DNA of 64,000 nt, taken from the NCBI RefSeq assembly GCF_023913515.1, contig NZ_CP099391.1, positions 2,046,001 to 2,110,000 on the forward strand. The letters are read 5' to 3'. This document shows, piece after piece, positions 17,760 through 26,128 of the stretch (positions within the stretch are counted from its first letter, which is position 1; each line of letters opens with the position of its first letter). The position numbers and the translations under genes were made by a program. Below the pieces are notes generated by a model, which saw nothing but the letters and a program-made list of their open reading frames with translations, had not been told where the DNA came from and ran no database searches. This stretch comes from Natronococcus sp. CG52. GTDB lineage: Archaea; Halobacteriota; Halobacteria; Halobacteriales; Natrialbaceae.

Positions 17760-17887
17760 GACGCGACCACCTCGGCGGTCGACTCCGGCGCCGCCACCGT
17801 CGGTCGACGACGCGAGCGAGCGACGCGAAAACGCCGTCGCTCGAGGCGGCCCGTCGAACCCATCGTGTGATCGTCGCCGGCGTTCAT
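17756..17887 (-). CDS. Possible 43-residue basic protein coupled to the recombinase-like gene
   Basis: A short frame from ATG 17887 whose TGA overlaps the recombinase GTG by three bases (GTGA). The product is Arg-rich (LERRRFRVARSRRRP) then Ala/Val rich, which is unusual for a haloarchaeal protein but could be a nucleic-acid binding peptide. The perfect stop-start overlap is the main support; no family is recognised. It may equally be a leader ORF or chance. Confidence 0.35.
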   Translation of the reverse strand: MNAGDDHTMGSTGRLERRRFRVARSRRRPTVAAPESTAEVVAS

Positions 17888-17975
17888 CTCGTTCGAATGC
17901 TACCGCCGTGTCACCCTAAATCTGGCTACCGCCGGATCGACCGATCGGTCGAACGGCCGATCCGATGTCGCACCG

Positions 17976-18350
17976 TCACCGCTCGAGCGAGAGCTCCTCC
18001 GTCTCCACGCCCGCCCGTTCGGCCCGCTCGTTAGCGTCGATCAGTTGCTCGAGTTTCGCCTCGAACTCCGTTTCCGTGAGGTCGCCGGCTGCGTATCGTT
18101 CCTGAAGCGTCGTCACGGGGTCGGTCGCCTCCCGTTCACTGCGGATTTCGTCGCTGTCGTCGGTCGATCCGACCCGCTGTGTGAGATACCACACGAGAAA
18201 GACGCTCACCACGAGCAAGGCGGTTATCGCGACGGCGTAGATCGGGCCGGCGAAGAGCAGTGCCGCGATGATGACGACGTCCGCCAGAACGAACTTGATG
18301 GCGAAGATCTCCGTGAGGCTGTAGCCGCCGTCGGCACGATCGCTGCCCAT
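17976..18350 (-). CDS. SHOCT-domain membrane protein
   Basis: A 124-residue protein with two membrane helices (about residues 14-55) followed by a polar linker and a C-terminal SHOCT domain (TLQERYAAGDLTETEFEAKLEQLI at about 79-102, motif split here by context). SHOCT domains are short helical hairpins at the ends of many haloarchaeal membrane proteins and are thought to mediate oligomerisation. Function unknown. Monocistronic. Confidence 0.85.
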   Translation of the reverse strand: MGSDRADGGYSLTEIFAIKFVLADVVIIAALLFAGPIYAVAITALLVVSVFLVWYLTQRVGSTDDSDEIRSEREATDPVTTLQERYAAGDLTETEFEAKLEQLIDANERAERAGVETEELSLER

Positions 18351-19550
18351 ACTCGAGGTACGGTACGTGGCAAAATAACTGTACGCCGACGATTCCCGCT
18401 ACTCGTGATTGCACCCGCTATTCGAGCGTCTCGGGGTTTCTCTCGCGGTTCGCTTATGGGGGAAGCGCAGCTAGCATTCGGTATACCGGTATGGAGTTTA
18501 TGACGGCGTTCCGAACGAAACGCTTCTCGATCGAGCGCCAGTTGCCGCCAAAGAACCGAAGAAGCGCCGCTCGGCGCAGGTTCTCGTTCGATCCGGCTTC
18601 GAAACGGGAAACGATCGCATCAAATCGAAGGAGAGCCGAGTAACTGAGTCGGATCGCAGCTTCGTTCCGCAACTTGCGGTTCGACACCGCTCGTTCCACC
18701 TCCTCGAGTCGACCGGATCGCCGGGGACCGGCATCGATTGCCCGCTCGAGCGGGATCGTCGACGGTTTCAACCGGGGTGGAACGCTCGAGCAACCGGATC
18801 GCGAGGGAGTGGGATCCGTTGATCTGAAACGAAGCTCGTCCTTCTGGCCTCGTTGAAATCCAGTTCTCCAGACATAGTTTTGTCTGAAACAGCTGTTACG
18901 TAGAGAGTGCGGAAGTACCTGTTTCTCGTCGGGTTCGCTCGCGTTGCTCGCTCACCTCTCCTCGAAAAATCTACGCTAAAAAGGCCGCTCGCTCCCGTCG
19001 ATCGCTCGCGGGTGCAGCACTCGTGGCTCGACCGCAGCGGTAACGCCTTCACCTGTACGTAACACAATTGGTGAATCCGTCTCAACAACAGAGAGGTTCG
19101 ACAGAGCCGTTCAGCCGCACTTCGGAACAAGCAACCCACCCAAACCGGTTCGAGAGCAAACATTCGGCTGGCGAACCGGTCCAGTTTCGTATCTCGACTA
19201 CAGTTCGCCACCGATCGTTCTTCTTCCGTCGACACAGCCGGATCACCGGAGAGCGGTAGCGATACCTGCCACAATCGTGGTCGTCGTCGGCTTCAATCGG
19301 GTTGAGCTGCGCATTCGGCGGCAGCTCTCAAAACGCGCGTCGAACCGGTATTCGATTACCAATCGTAGTCGCGACTCGAGACCGCGTTCGTACCGAACTC
19401 GGGATGGACACTGCGTGCGGCCGGCAGTAGTGGCCGTCTCGAGCGGCCGCTCCGCCGTCCCACAGTACGATACTACATTCGGTAAATCGCATAGCGCCAT
19501 ACAAAATACGGTCGTCGGTGCTCGCTTCGCTCGAGCGAGCCGTCCTCGGG
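18351..19550. other. Gene-poor stretch of 1.2 kb
   Basis: No frame here has haloarchaeal protein character: the open frames are Arg/Ser rich and not acidic. A dispersed repeat lies near 18850-18908. The rest looks like decayed DNA next to the EF-1alpha pseudogene. A frame at 18454-18771 on the minus strand was considered and left out. Confidence 0.5.
18850..18908. repeat. Dispersed repeat, copy 1
   Basis: About 60 bases similar to 23372-23425, with an exact block CTGAAACAGCTGTTA and shared GTAGAGAG right after it. In the minus-strand frame both copies read a related peptide (LYxTAVS...SGE.D), which suggests a fragment of a mobile element or a short non-coding repeat. Confidence 0.6.
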
Positions 19551-20250
19551 CTACTTCTCGTTGGCTGTGAGGACCTTGCCGGCGGCGACGGTCTTCCCCC
19601 TGTCGCGGATCGCGAAGCTTCCGGGTTCGGGAATCTCGCCGGACGGCTCGATGCTGAGCGGCTTCTGTGGGCGGACGGTTACGACGGCTGCGTCTCCGGC
19701 CTGGATGAAGTCGGGATCCTCCTCGGCGACCTCGCCACTTTCCGGATCCACCTTCCCGTCGAGAGACTCGATCGTCCCGGCGACCTGTGCGGTGTGGGCG
19801 TGGAACGCTATAGTAACAACTGAAACGATTCACACACCGATCGCACTGTCCGCGGTTCGGAGCGAAGCAAGCGAGAACCGCGCACCCGTCGTGCGGTCGG
19901 GTGTGCATTGACTTTCAGTGGCTACTATAGGTGTAGTCGGCGGTGATGTCCGAGGGGTGCTGCATGACGACGACCTGCGCCTGGAACGTCTCGGCGACGC
20001 TTGGCGGATCGTCCGCGGGACCACAGACGTCGCCGCGACGGATGTCGTCCTCGCCGACGCCGCGGACGTTGAGCCCGACGTTGTCGTCGGGTCCGGCCTT
20101 CGGCACTTCCTCGTGGTGCATCTCGATCGTCTTCACTTCGCCACCGACGCCCGACGGCTGGAACGAGACGCTGTCCCCGTTCTGCATCCGTCCGGTTTCG
20201 ACCCGGCCGACCGGGACCGTTCCGATCCCGGATATCGTGTATTTGTCAAC
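19551..20250 (-). pseudogene. EF-1alpha C-terminal pseudogene, interrupted by a MITE
   Basis: Two pieces encode domains 2 and 3 of archaeal elongation factor EF-1alpha. Bases 19931-20250 read [19 protein letters not shown] through [19 protein letters not shown] to DITADYT; bases 19551-19807 read [26 protein letters not shown] and [17 protein letters not shown] to the normal C-terminus. The GTP-binding domain (about 230 residues) is missing. A 123-base element splits the gene at the tip of a conserved YTP-VFHAH motif. It is a second, dead copy; a functional gene must lie elsewhere. Confidence 0.92.
19808..19930. mobile_element. MITE inserted in the EF-1alpha pseudogene
   Basis: A 123-base element with imperfect inverted ends: CTATAGTAACAACTGAAA on the left and TTTCAGTGGCTACTATAG on the right. 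Inside, a second pair of complementary sequences around CACACC/GGTGTG and TCGCAC/GTGCGG gives a long hairpin. It carries no gene. A related degraded copy lies at 27018-27089. Likely a miniature transposon moved in trans by a transposase not in this window. Confidence 0.82.
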
Positions 20251-20416
20251 AGCTAACATATCAAGTGCGGTCGCGGAGAGCCCGTTACCTCGGTCAGAGT
20301 CCGACGCAGACGAGGGATCTTCTGGTCGTTCGAAACGTGCGCTGTTGGATGGTCGATGCCAGTATGAGGGAAACGCCGGTCGATGGCCGCTCGACGCACC
20401 CGACCATGGACGACAC

Positions 20417-20426
20417 CACATATAGA
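20417..20426 (+). promoter_or_regulatory. TATA box for the NSS transporter gene
   Basis: CACATATAGA lies 35-44 bases before ATG 20461, giving a short leader. Good match to a haloarchaeal core promoter. Confidence 0.5.
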
Positions 20427-20460
20427 TGGGTTCGCTCCCGGAAGTTTGATAGGATCAATT

Positions 20461-21930
20461 ATGGCAGACTCAGAGGCAAAGACAGCCCGATCGGAGTGGG
20501 GGACTCGGTTCGGATTTTTGATGGCGATGGTTGGCGGGATGATCGGTGCTGGAAACATCTGGCGATTTCCATACATCATGGGGGAGAACGGAGGCGGTGC
20601 GTTCGTTCTCGCTTTCGCCTCGCTATTGTTTGTCCTCGCAGCACCCGGACTGATGGCGGAAGTGGCGTTGGGCCGGTACACGAACAAGGGAGTCATCGGC
20701 GCGTTCCGTGATATCGTCGGTCCGGGGGGACTGGCCGGGTTCGGCGTCGTAGTCCTGTTAGTAAACATCGCCCTCATGTCGTACTACGCCCCCGTGATCG
20801 GGTGGACGCTGTACTACGCCGTCCACTCGCTGTTGTTTACGTTCACGGCATCCGGCTTCCAAGCCGAAGCCTTCATGAACGAGCTCTTCGCGAACTCGAG
20901 TCTCATGATCGGGCTGCACACGCTCGTAATGGGAAGTATCGCCGGCATTCTCCTGCTCGGGATCCGACGAGGGCTCGAGCGGATCGTCGTGTACGCCGTG
21001 CCGGCACTGGTGGTTTCGCTGGTGGTCGTGATGATCCGCGGGCTCACGCTTCCCGGTGCCGCCGATGGGATCGCGTTTGCGTTTACCGTCGACTGGACGT
21101 ACCTCACCTACAGCAGTACCTGGATCGCGGCGCTCGGGCAGGCGCTGTTCTCGACGGGACTCGGCTGGGGGATCGCCCTGACCGTCGGCAGCTACCTCCG
21201 GGAGTACGACGATGCCCCGCTCGGGGGCGGTCTCTTCACTGCAGTCGGTGACTCGAGCGTCGGTATCCTTGCAGCGCTCGCGATTTTCCCGGTCGTTTTC
21301 GCAGTCGACGGGGTCGAACCGGACGCAGGCGCCGGGCTCACGTTCGTCTCGCTCGTGCAGGTCTTCCCCGAGATTCCGCTGGGAGGACTCGTTGCGATCG
21401 TGTTTTTCATCGGATTCTTTCTTGCGACGTTTACGTCGGGACTGGTTATCACCGAAGTCGGCGTGACGACCGTCTCCGAGGAAACGCGATTCACTCGCAC
21501 ACAGACGGTTCTCGGCGTTTGCGGACTTATCTGGCTGCTCGGCCTGCCGAGTGCTTATTCCGTTGAAATCCTCGACTACATCGATTTCATTATCGGCAGC
21601 TGGGCGCTGCCGCTCGCGACACTGTCGATTATCACTGCTATCGGTTGGATATTGAGTCCCGATCGGCTCCGATTGCTCGCGGTTAATCGGAACGCCGGCA
21701 TTTATATCGGTAGCTGGTGGAATCCGGTCATCAAGTACATCATTCCCGCTGTAATGATTTTCATCATGGGCTACTACGCCTACGACGAGTTCGGCTCTCC
21801 CGAAATGATCGGCGGTGCAGTCATCCTCGTTACGTTCCCGATTATCAGCTACGCGATCATGTCCGTCGTGGATCGGGATCAAACGAACGCCGATTCCGGA
21901 GCGGCGGCCGCTCCGGGAGGTGACGACTAA
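20461..21930 (+). CDS. Sodium-dependent amino-acid transporter (NSS/SNF family)
   Basis: A 489-residue Na+-symporter with about 11-12 membrane helices. The family start WGTRFGFLMAMVGGMIGAGNIWRFPY at residues 13-38 (given in part: GAGNIWRFPYIMGENGGGAF) contains the Na+ and substrate sites of helix 1. Helix 6 and 8 regions (VSLVQVFPEIPLGG; TSGLVITEVGVT) are intact. Next to proline-degrading genes, so proline or hydroxyproline is a likely substrate (inference). The stop overlaps the next start by one base, coupling it to a small membrane partner. Confidence 0.93.
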   Translation: MADSEAKTARSEWGTRFGFLMAMVGGMIGAGNIWRFPYIMGENGGGAFVLAFASLLFVLAAPGLMAEVALGRYTNKGVIGAFRDIVGPGGLAGFGVVVLLVNIALMSYYAPVIGWTLYYAVHSLLFTFTASGFQAEAFMNELFANSSLMIGLHTLVMGSIAGILLLGIRRGLERIVVYAVPALVVSLVVVMIRGLTLPGAADGIAFAFTVDWTYLTYSSTWIAALGQALFSTGLGWGIALTVGSYLREYDDAPLGGGLFTAVGDSSVGILAALAIFPVVFAVDGVEPDAGAGLTFVSLVQVFPEIPLGGLVAIVFFIGFFLATFTSGLVITEVGVTTVSEETRFTRTQTVLGVCGLIWLLGLPSAYSVEILDYIDFIIGSWALPLATLSIITAIGWILSPDRLRLLAVNRNAGIYIGSWWNPVIKYIIPAVMIFIMGYYAYDEFGSPEMIGGAVILVTFPIISYAIMSVVDRDQTNADSGAAAAPGGDD

Positions 21931-22247
21931 TGGCGGTGTCAGTCGACGTCCTCGCAATGCTTGCGTTCACGCTGGTGACGTTCTGGGGTATCGCCGGCTG
22001 GGCGCTCGTCCGAACCCTTCGACAGGAAGGACGGAAAGTCGAAATCCTGGATCAGCAGGATCGAATGGATACGTACTCTCCGGCGGCGCTCGCGGAGCTG
22101 CGCGAGTGGATCGAGAACAACCCGAACGATCCGCTGGCCGATCAAGCTCGGCACCAGCACAACGAGTGCGTCGACGTCCTCGAGGAAACCGATCGACACT
22201 TCTACGACTGGAGTCGAGAGGAAATCGAATCGCTCGATCGGCTGTAA
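21930..22247 (+). CDS. Small one-helix partner protein of the NSS transporter
   Basis: A 105-residue protein with one N-terminal membrane helix (about residues 6-27, LAFTLVTFWGIAGWALV) and a soluble, acidic C-terminal region (LREWIENNPNDPLADQARH). It starts on the last base of the transporter stop codon (TAATG). Small coupled subunits are known for some NSS transporters, such as MetS of the MetPS methionine importer; a similar role is proposed here by position, not by clear homology. Confidence 0.75.
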   Translation: MAVSVDVLAMLAFTLVTFWGIAGWALVRTLRQEGRKVEILDQQDRMDTYSPAALAELREWIENNPNDPLADQARHQHNECVDVLEETDRHFYDWSREEIESLDRL

Positions 22248-22268
22248 CCACTCCTCCGGAGTTCGATC

Positions 22269-23285
22269 ATGCAGACCAACACACTCATCGAAACGCTCGA
22301 TACCCACACGGCGGGCGAACCAACTCGTATCGTCACGAGCGGCGTCGACAGATCACAGATTCGCGGCGGCAGCGTCGCCGACCAGCGCGACCGGTTCGCC
22401 GAGAGCCACGACTGGCTGCGCGAGCTACTGATGTGCGAACCGCGCGGTCACGACGACATGTTCGGCGCCGTCCCGGCCGAGCCTCGAGCCGACGAGGCCG
22501 ACGTCGGACTGTTCTTCATGGACAGTCGCGGCTACCTCGACATGTGCGGGCACGGAACCATCGGCGCCGTGACGGCGCTGATCGAAACCGGGCAGCTCGC
22601 ACACCGCGAGACGGTGATCGTCGAAACGCCGGCTGGCCTCGTTCGCACTCACCCGACGATGGTCGACGGACGCATCGGACGGGTCGCGATCGAGAACGTC
22701 GACTCCTTCGTTTACGACGCCGTGACGGTCTCGGTCGAGTACGACGGGGCGGTCCGCTCGATCCCCGTCGACGTCGTCTTCGCCGGCAACGCGTTCGCGC
22801 TGGTCGACACCGACGGGATCGGGGTGGCGGTCGAGCCCGAACGCGCCGACGAATTCGTCGAACTCGGACTCGCCGTCCGCCGCGCCGTCAACGACAGGCT
22901 CGAGATCACGCACCCGTTTACGGGCGAGCGAGACGAGGTGTCGATCGTCGAGTGCTACGAGCGCGGCGAGGACGCGGATCGGAACGTCGTCGTCTTCGGC
23001 GACGGCCAGGTGGATCGGTCCCCCTGCGGCACGGGCACCTGCGCCAAGATGACGCTGCTCCACCACGAGGGCGAGCTAGCGGTCGAAGAACCGTATCGAT
23101 ACGAGAGCATCATCGGCACGCGGTTCTCGGGACGGCTCCTCGAGGCCACCTCGCGGAAGGGGATCACGATAACGACGCCCGAGGTGACCGGCTCCGCTCA
23201 CATCACCGGCCAGCACACGTTCCTCAGGGACGAGCGCGACGACCTGGCCAGCTTTTCGCTTTCGACCGCGACCGGGGGCGACTGA
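22269..23285 (+). CDS. Proline racemase / 4-hydroxyproline epimerase family enzyme
   Basis: A 338-residue member of the proline racemase superfamily. Both catalytic cysteines are present: Cys93 in DMCGHGTIG and Cys253 in DRSPCGTGTCA. Two Cys indicate a racemase or 2-epimerase and not trans-3-hydroxyproline dehydratase, which has Ser or Thr at the first position. It interconverts L- and D-proline or trans-4-hydroxyproline and its cis-D form in the cytoplasm. It follows the transporter pair by 21 bases, forming one operon. Substrate choice between proline and hydroxyproline cannot be made from the motifs alone. Confidence 0.92.
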   Translation: MQTNTLIETLDTHTAGEPTRIVTSGVDRSQIRGGSVADQRDRFAESHDWLRELLMCEPRGHDDMFGAVPAEPRADEADVGLFFMDSRGYLDMCGHGTIGAVTALIETGQLAHRETVIVETPAGLVRTHPTMVDGRIGRVAIENVDSFVYDAVTVSVEYDGAVRSIPVDVVFAGNAFALVDTDGIGVAVEPERADEFVELGLAVRRAVNDRLEITHPFTGERDEVSIVECYERGEDADRNVVVFGDGQVDRSPCGTGTCAKMTLLHHEGELAVEEPYRYESIIGTRFSGRLLEATSRKGITITTPEVTGSAHITGQHTFLRDERDDLASFSLSTATGGD

Positions 23286-23608
23286 ACGGATCAGCGCCGC
23301 CGCGTTCGGTCGTTCGACGGTAGTTCAGGTAGTCGGACGGAAGGGAACGGAAAACGAAGGCGGAGGGACTGTTAGAATCCTCCTCTCCGGAGCAGTTCGT
23401 GACTGAAACAGCTGTTAGGTAGAGAGGCGAACTGAACGGTGATTTCGTGACAGCTATCCGAAATAGGTCCGAGTCGAGGATCCACCAATAGTGCAACCGG
23501 TTCCCCGCTTCTGTGGGACGAAGCTCCGCAGCGACGGTCTTTTTTCAGAATAGCGGGTTTCAACGGAGCCGAATCGGATGCTATGGAACGGTCGGCGCGT
23601 CGAGTCCT
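23286..23608. other. Intergenic region with dispersed repeat
   Basis: Non-coding gap between convergent genes (proline racemase and P5C dehydrogenase). Its only recognisable content is a copy of the dispersed repeat at 23372-23425. Confidence 0.6.
23372..23425. repeat. Dispersed repeat, copy 2
   Basis: Shares CTGAAACAGCTGTTA plus GTAGAGAG and weaker similarity over the preceding 35 bases with 18850-18908. The two copies have the same orientation and both lie in gene-free DNA. Confidence 0.6.
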
Positions 23609-25144
23609 TCAGTCGTTCTGGGTCGTGATGTCGGCCGAGAGGCCCTGGGCCATCTCGATGTCGTCGGAGTTGTTGAGCGTGAACGCGGTGCGCTCGGTGA
23701 CGGCTTCGATGACCTCGCGAGCGCTCGGGTAGCCGTTACCGGACTTCTTGACGCCGCCGAAGGGCAGGTGGACCTCCGCGCCGATACACGGCAGGTTCGC
23801 GTACGCGAGTCCGACCTCCGCGTCGTCGCGGAACTGGTGGATCTTACGGTAGTCCTCGGAGATGATCGCACCGGCGAGTCCGTAGTTCGTGTCGTTGTGG
23901 ATCTCGAGCGCCCGATCCATCTCGCCCGAGTACTCGATCAGGGCGACGTGGGGACCGAAACACTCCTCCTGGAGACAGCGCAGGTCGGAGTCGTACTCGG
24001 TCTCGTAGACGAACGGCCCGACCCAGTGGCCCTCGTCGTGACCCTCCGGGATCTCGCTCTCGTCGAGTTCCGCGCGGTCGACCAGCACCTCGGCTCCCTC
24101 CTCGCGGGCGAGTTCGTTGTGTTTGTGAATCTTCTCGACGTGCTCGGCCTCGATGGCCGGCCCCATGAACGTGTCCTCTTCCAGGGGATCGCCGACCGCG
24201 ACGTTCTCGGCGACCTCGACGAAGCGCTCTTTGAACTCGTCGTAGACGTCCTCGTGGACGATCAGGCGCTCGCTCGAGACGCAGCGCTGGCCGGTCGTCT
24301 TGAAGCTGGACATGACCGCGGAGTGAACGGCGGTGTCGAGGTCGGCGTCGTCCGCGACGATGACCCCGTTTTTGCCGCCCATCTCGCAGGCCGCGAGCTT
24401 GCCGGGTTCGCCGCCGACCTTGCTCGCGATCTCGTGACCGACCTCCGCCGATCCGGTAAAGAGGACGGTGTCGACGCGCTCGTCGTCGGTGATCGCCGCG
24501 CCGGCGTCGCCGAAGCCCTGGACCATGTTGAAGACGCCCTCGGGAACGCCGGCGTCCTCGAACATTTCGGCGATGATCTGGCCGCACCACGGCGTCTGCT
24601 CGGCGGGCTTCCAGACGACCGTGTTGCCCTCGACGAGCGCGACGGCCATGTGCCAGAACGGGATCGCGACCGGGAAGTTCCAGGGGGTGACGCAGCCGAT
24701 GACGCCGCGAGGTTTCCGGCGCATGTAGGCGTCTTTCGAGGGGATCTCGCTCGGGATCACGTCGCCGTGGGGGTGGCGGGCGTTCGCCGCGGCCCACTCG
24801 ACCATGTGGTAGGCCTCGATGACGTCGGCTTTCCCCTCCGAGATCTCCTTGCCGCACTCCCTGGTCACGATCTCCCCGAGTTCGTCGGTTCGTTCGCGCA
24901 GTTCGTGGTAGATGTCCCAGAGGTACTCGGCGCGGTCGATGTAGGAGAGTTCGCGCCACTCGTCGTAGGCGTCCTCGGCGGCCTCGAGGGCGGCGTCGAC
25001 GTCGTCGGCCGTTCCGCGGTGGAACTCCGCGAGGGTCTCTCCCGTCGCCGGGTTCTCGCTCTCGAACGTCTCGGAGCCGGTGCCGTCGATCCACTCGCCG
25101 GCGATGTAGTGTCGATGCGTCTGCGTCCCTGTCTGCTGACTCAT
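23609..25144 (-). CDS. Aldehyde dehydrogenase, probable 1-pyrroline-5-carboxylate dehydrogenase
   Basis: A 511-residue NAD(P)-dependent aldehyde dehydrogenase. Catalytic Glu254 is in AACEMGGKNG and Cys288 in TTGQRCVSSER, with the usual 34-residue spacing; the cofactor motif VTPWNFPVAIP is at about 152-162 and FTGSAEVG at 229-236. Its place between proline racemase and proline dehydrogenase genes supports oxidation of glutamate semialdehyde/P5C to glutamate. The ATG at 25144 is preferred over one further upstream because family homology begins soon after it (HYIAGEWIDG). It diverges from the regulator gene, sharing a 92-base promoter region. Confidence 0.9.
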   Translation of the reverse strand: MSQQTGTQTHRHYIAGEWIDGTGSETFESENPATGETLAEFHRGTADDVDAALEAAEDAYDEWRELSYIDRAEYLWDIYHELRERTDELGEIVTRECGKEISEGKADVIEAYHMVEWAAANARHPHGDVIPSEIPSKDAYMRRKPRGVIGCVTPWNFPVAIPFWHMAVALVEGNTVVWKPAEQTPWCGQIIAEMFEDAGVPEGVFNMVQGFGDAGAAITDDERVDTVLFTGSAEVGHEIASKVGGEPGKLAACEMGGKNGVIVADDADLDTAVHSAVMSSFKTTGQRCVSSERLIVHEDVYDEFKERFVEVAENVAVGDPLEEDTFMGPAIEAEHVEKIHKHNELAREEGAEVLVDRAELDESEIPEGHDEGHWVGPFVYETEYDSDLRCLQEECFGPHVALIEYSGEMDRALEIHNDTNYGLAGAIISEDYRKIHQFRDDAEVGLAYANLPCIGAEVHLPFGGVKKSGNGYPSAREVIEAVTERTAFTLNNSDDIEMAQGLSADITTQND

Positions 25145-25203
25145 ACTCGCAGGTGGTATCCCACCCCTCTGTATTGGCCCCCTCCCATGGTCGGTTTGGC
25201 TAC

Positions 25204-25210
25204 CTTTATC
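25204..25210 (+). promoter_or_regulatory. TATA-like box for the HTH regulator gene
   Basis: CTTTATC lies 27-33 bases before ATG 25237, the spacing expected for a leaderless haloarchaeal transcript. Confidence 0.45.
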
Positions 25211-25236
25211 CGCGTTCGACACCCCTACAGTGGCAG

Positions 25237-25992
25237 ATGGACTCAGATCCAGATGCTTCCGCGTTCGAGGGACACGTTCCCCGCGGTGCGCGCCTCACCC
25301 TCGAGGTCTGGCACCCGGACTGCTGGACGCTCGAGACGACCGAGAAGACGGACGCGGGCCTGATCGCACACACGGTGTTCAACGCGGCCGACGGGAAGGT
25401 CAAGGGCCACTTCACCGTCTACGGTGATTCGTTCGAGTCGGTCGACGCGCTCATCGAGGCGACTCGGGAGTCGGAGCTAACGTCGTCGGTCGCCGAGATG
25501 CAGCGACGGTACGAGTTCGAACACCGCGGGCCGACGCCGGGGAACACGACGAAGGAACTGTTCGTCGAGTACGAGCCGCGGAACACGATCAGCGACGGCC
25601 TCGTCTCCCAGGGATTCCTCCAGGACGCTCCCGTCCGGATTCGCGACGGACTGGAGTACTGGTCGGTGTTCGTCGACGAAACCGATCGAGACGCGCTCAA
25701 CGAGCGCCTCGAGGCGATACGAACGGAGTACGGCGCGGAGATCAGCGTGACCAAGATCTACTCGCACGAGTCCCGATCCGCGGACATCCCGCGACGGGTC
25801 GACACGCTCTCGGAGCGTCAGCGCGAGATCTACGAACTCGCCTGCGAGCACGACTACTACGCGTGGCCCCGCGAGATCACGACCCGGGAACTCGCCGACC
25901 AGGCCGGTCTCGCGAAGACGACGCTCCTCGAGCACCTCCGGAAAGCCGAGGCGAAACTGCTCAATCCGGACGACGACGTCGACTCGCTGTGA
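25237..25992 (+). CDS. Bat-type HTH-10 transcriptional regulator
   Basis: A 251-residue regulator with an N-terminal sensor-like domain (residues 1-160) and a C-terminal HTH-10 domain of the bacterio-opsin-activator family: LSERQREIYELACEHDYY at about 190, then ITTRELADQAGLAKTTLLEH. Divergent from the P5C dehydrogenase gene and followed by proline dehydrogenase, so it probably controls proline catabolism, perhaps by sensing proline or P5C (inference). Homologues regulate proline use in other haloarchaea by similar placement. Confidence 0.9.
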   Translation: MDSDPDASAFEGHVPRGARLTLEVWHPDCWTLETTEKTDAGLIAHTVFNAADGKVKGHFTVYGDSFESVDALIEATRESELTSSVAEMQRRYEFEHRGPTPGNTTKELFVEYEPRNTISDGLVSQGFLQDAPVRIRDGLEYWSVFVDETDRDALNERLEAIRTEYGAEISVTKIYSHESRSADIPRRVDTLSERQREIYELACEHDYYAWPREITTRELADQAGLAKTTLLEHLRKAEAKLLNPDDDVDSL

Positions 25993-26128
25993 GCTATCGA
26001 GGGTGGGCGCCGACTCGAGCGACGTGATCGTCCTCGCCTGTGCGGGCCGGTTTTAATCCAGTTGCATTCGGGATGAGAAGATTGGTCGGGTGGCGGTTTA
26101 TGGGCCTCGTCTCACACGCTTTCGGTAG

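Noticed and set aside
18454-18771. Open minus-strand frame of 105 codons
   Set aside because: Product is basic (many Arg) and without the acidic bias of haloarchaeal proteins; no recognised family; lies in a gene-poor decayed stretch.
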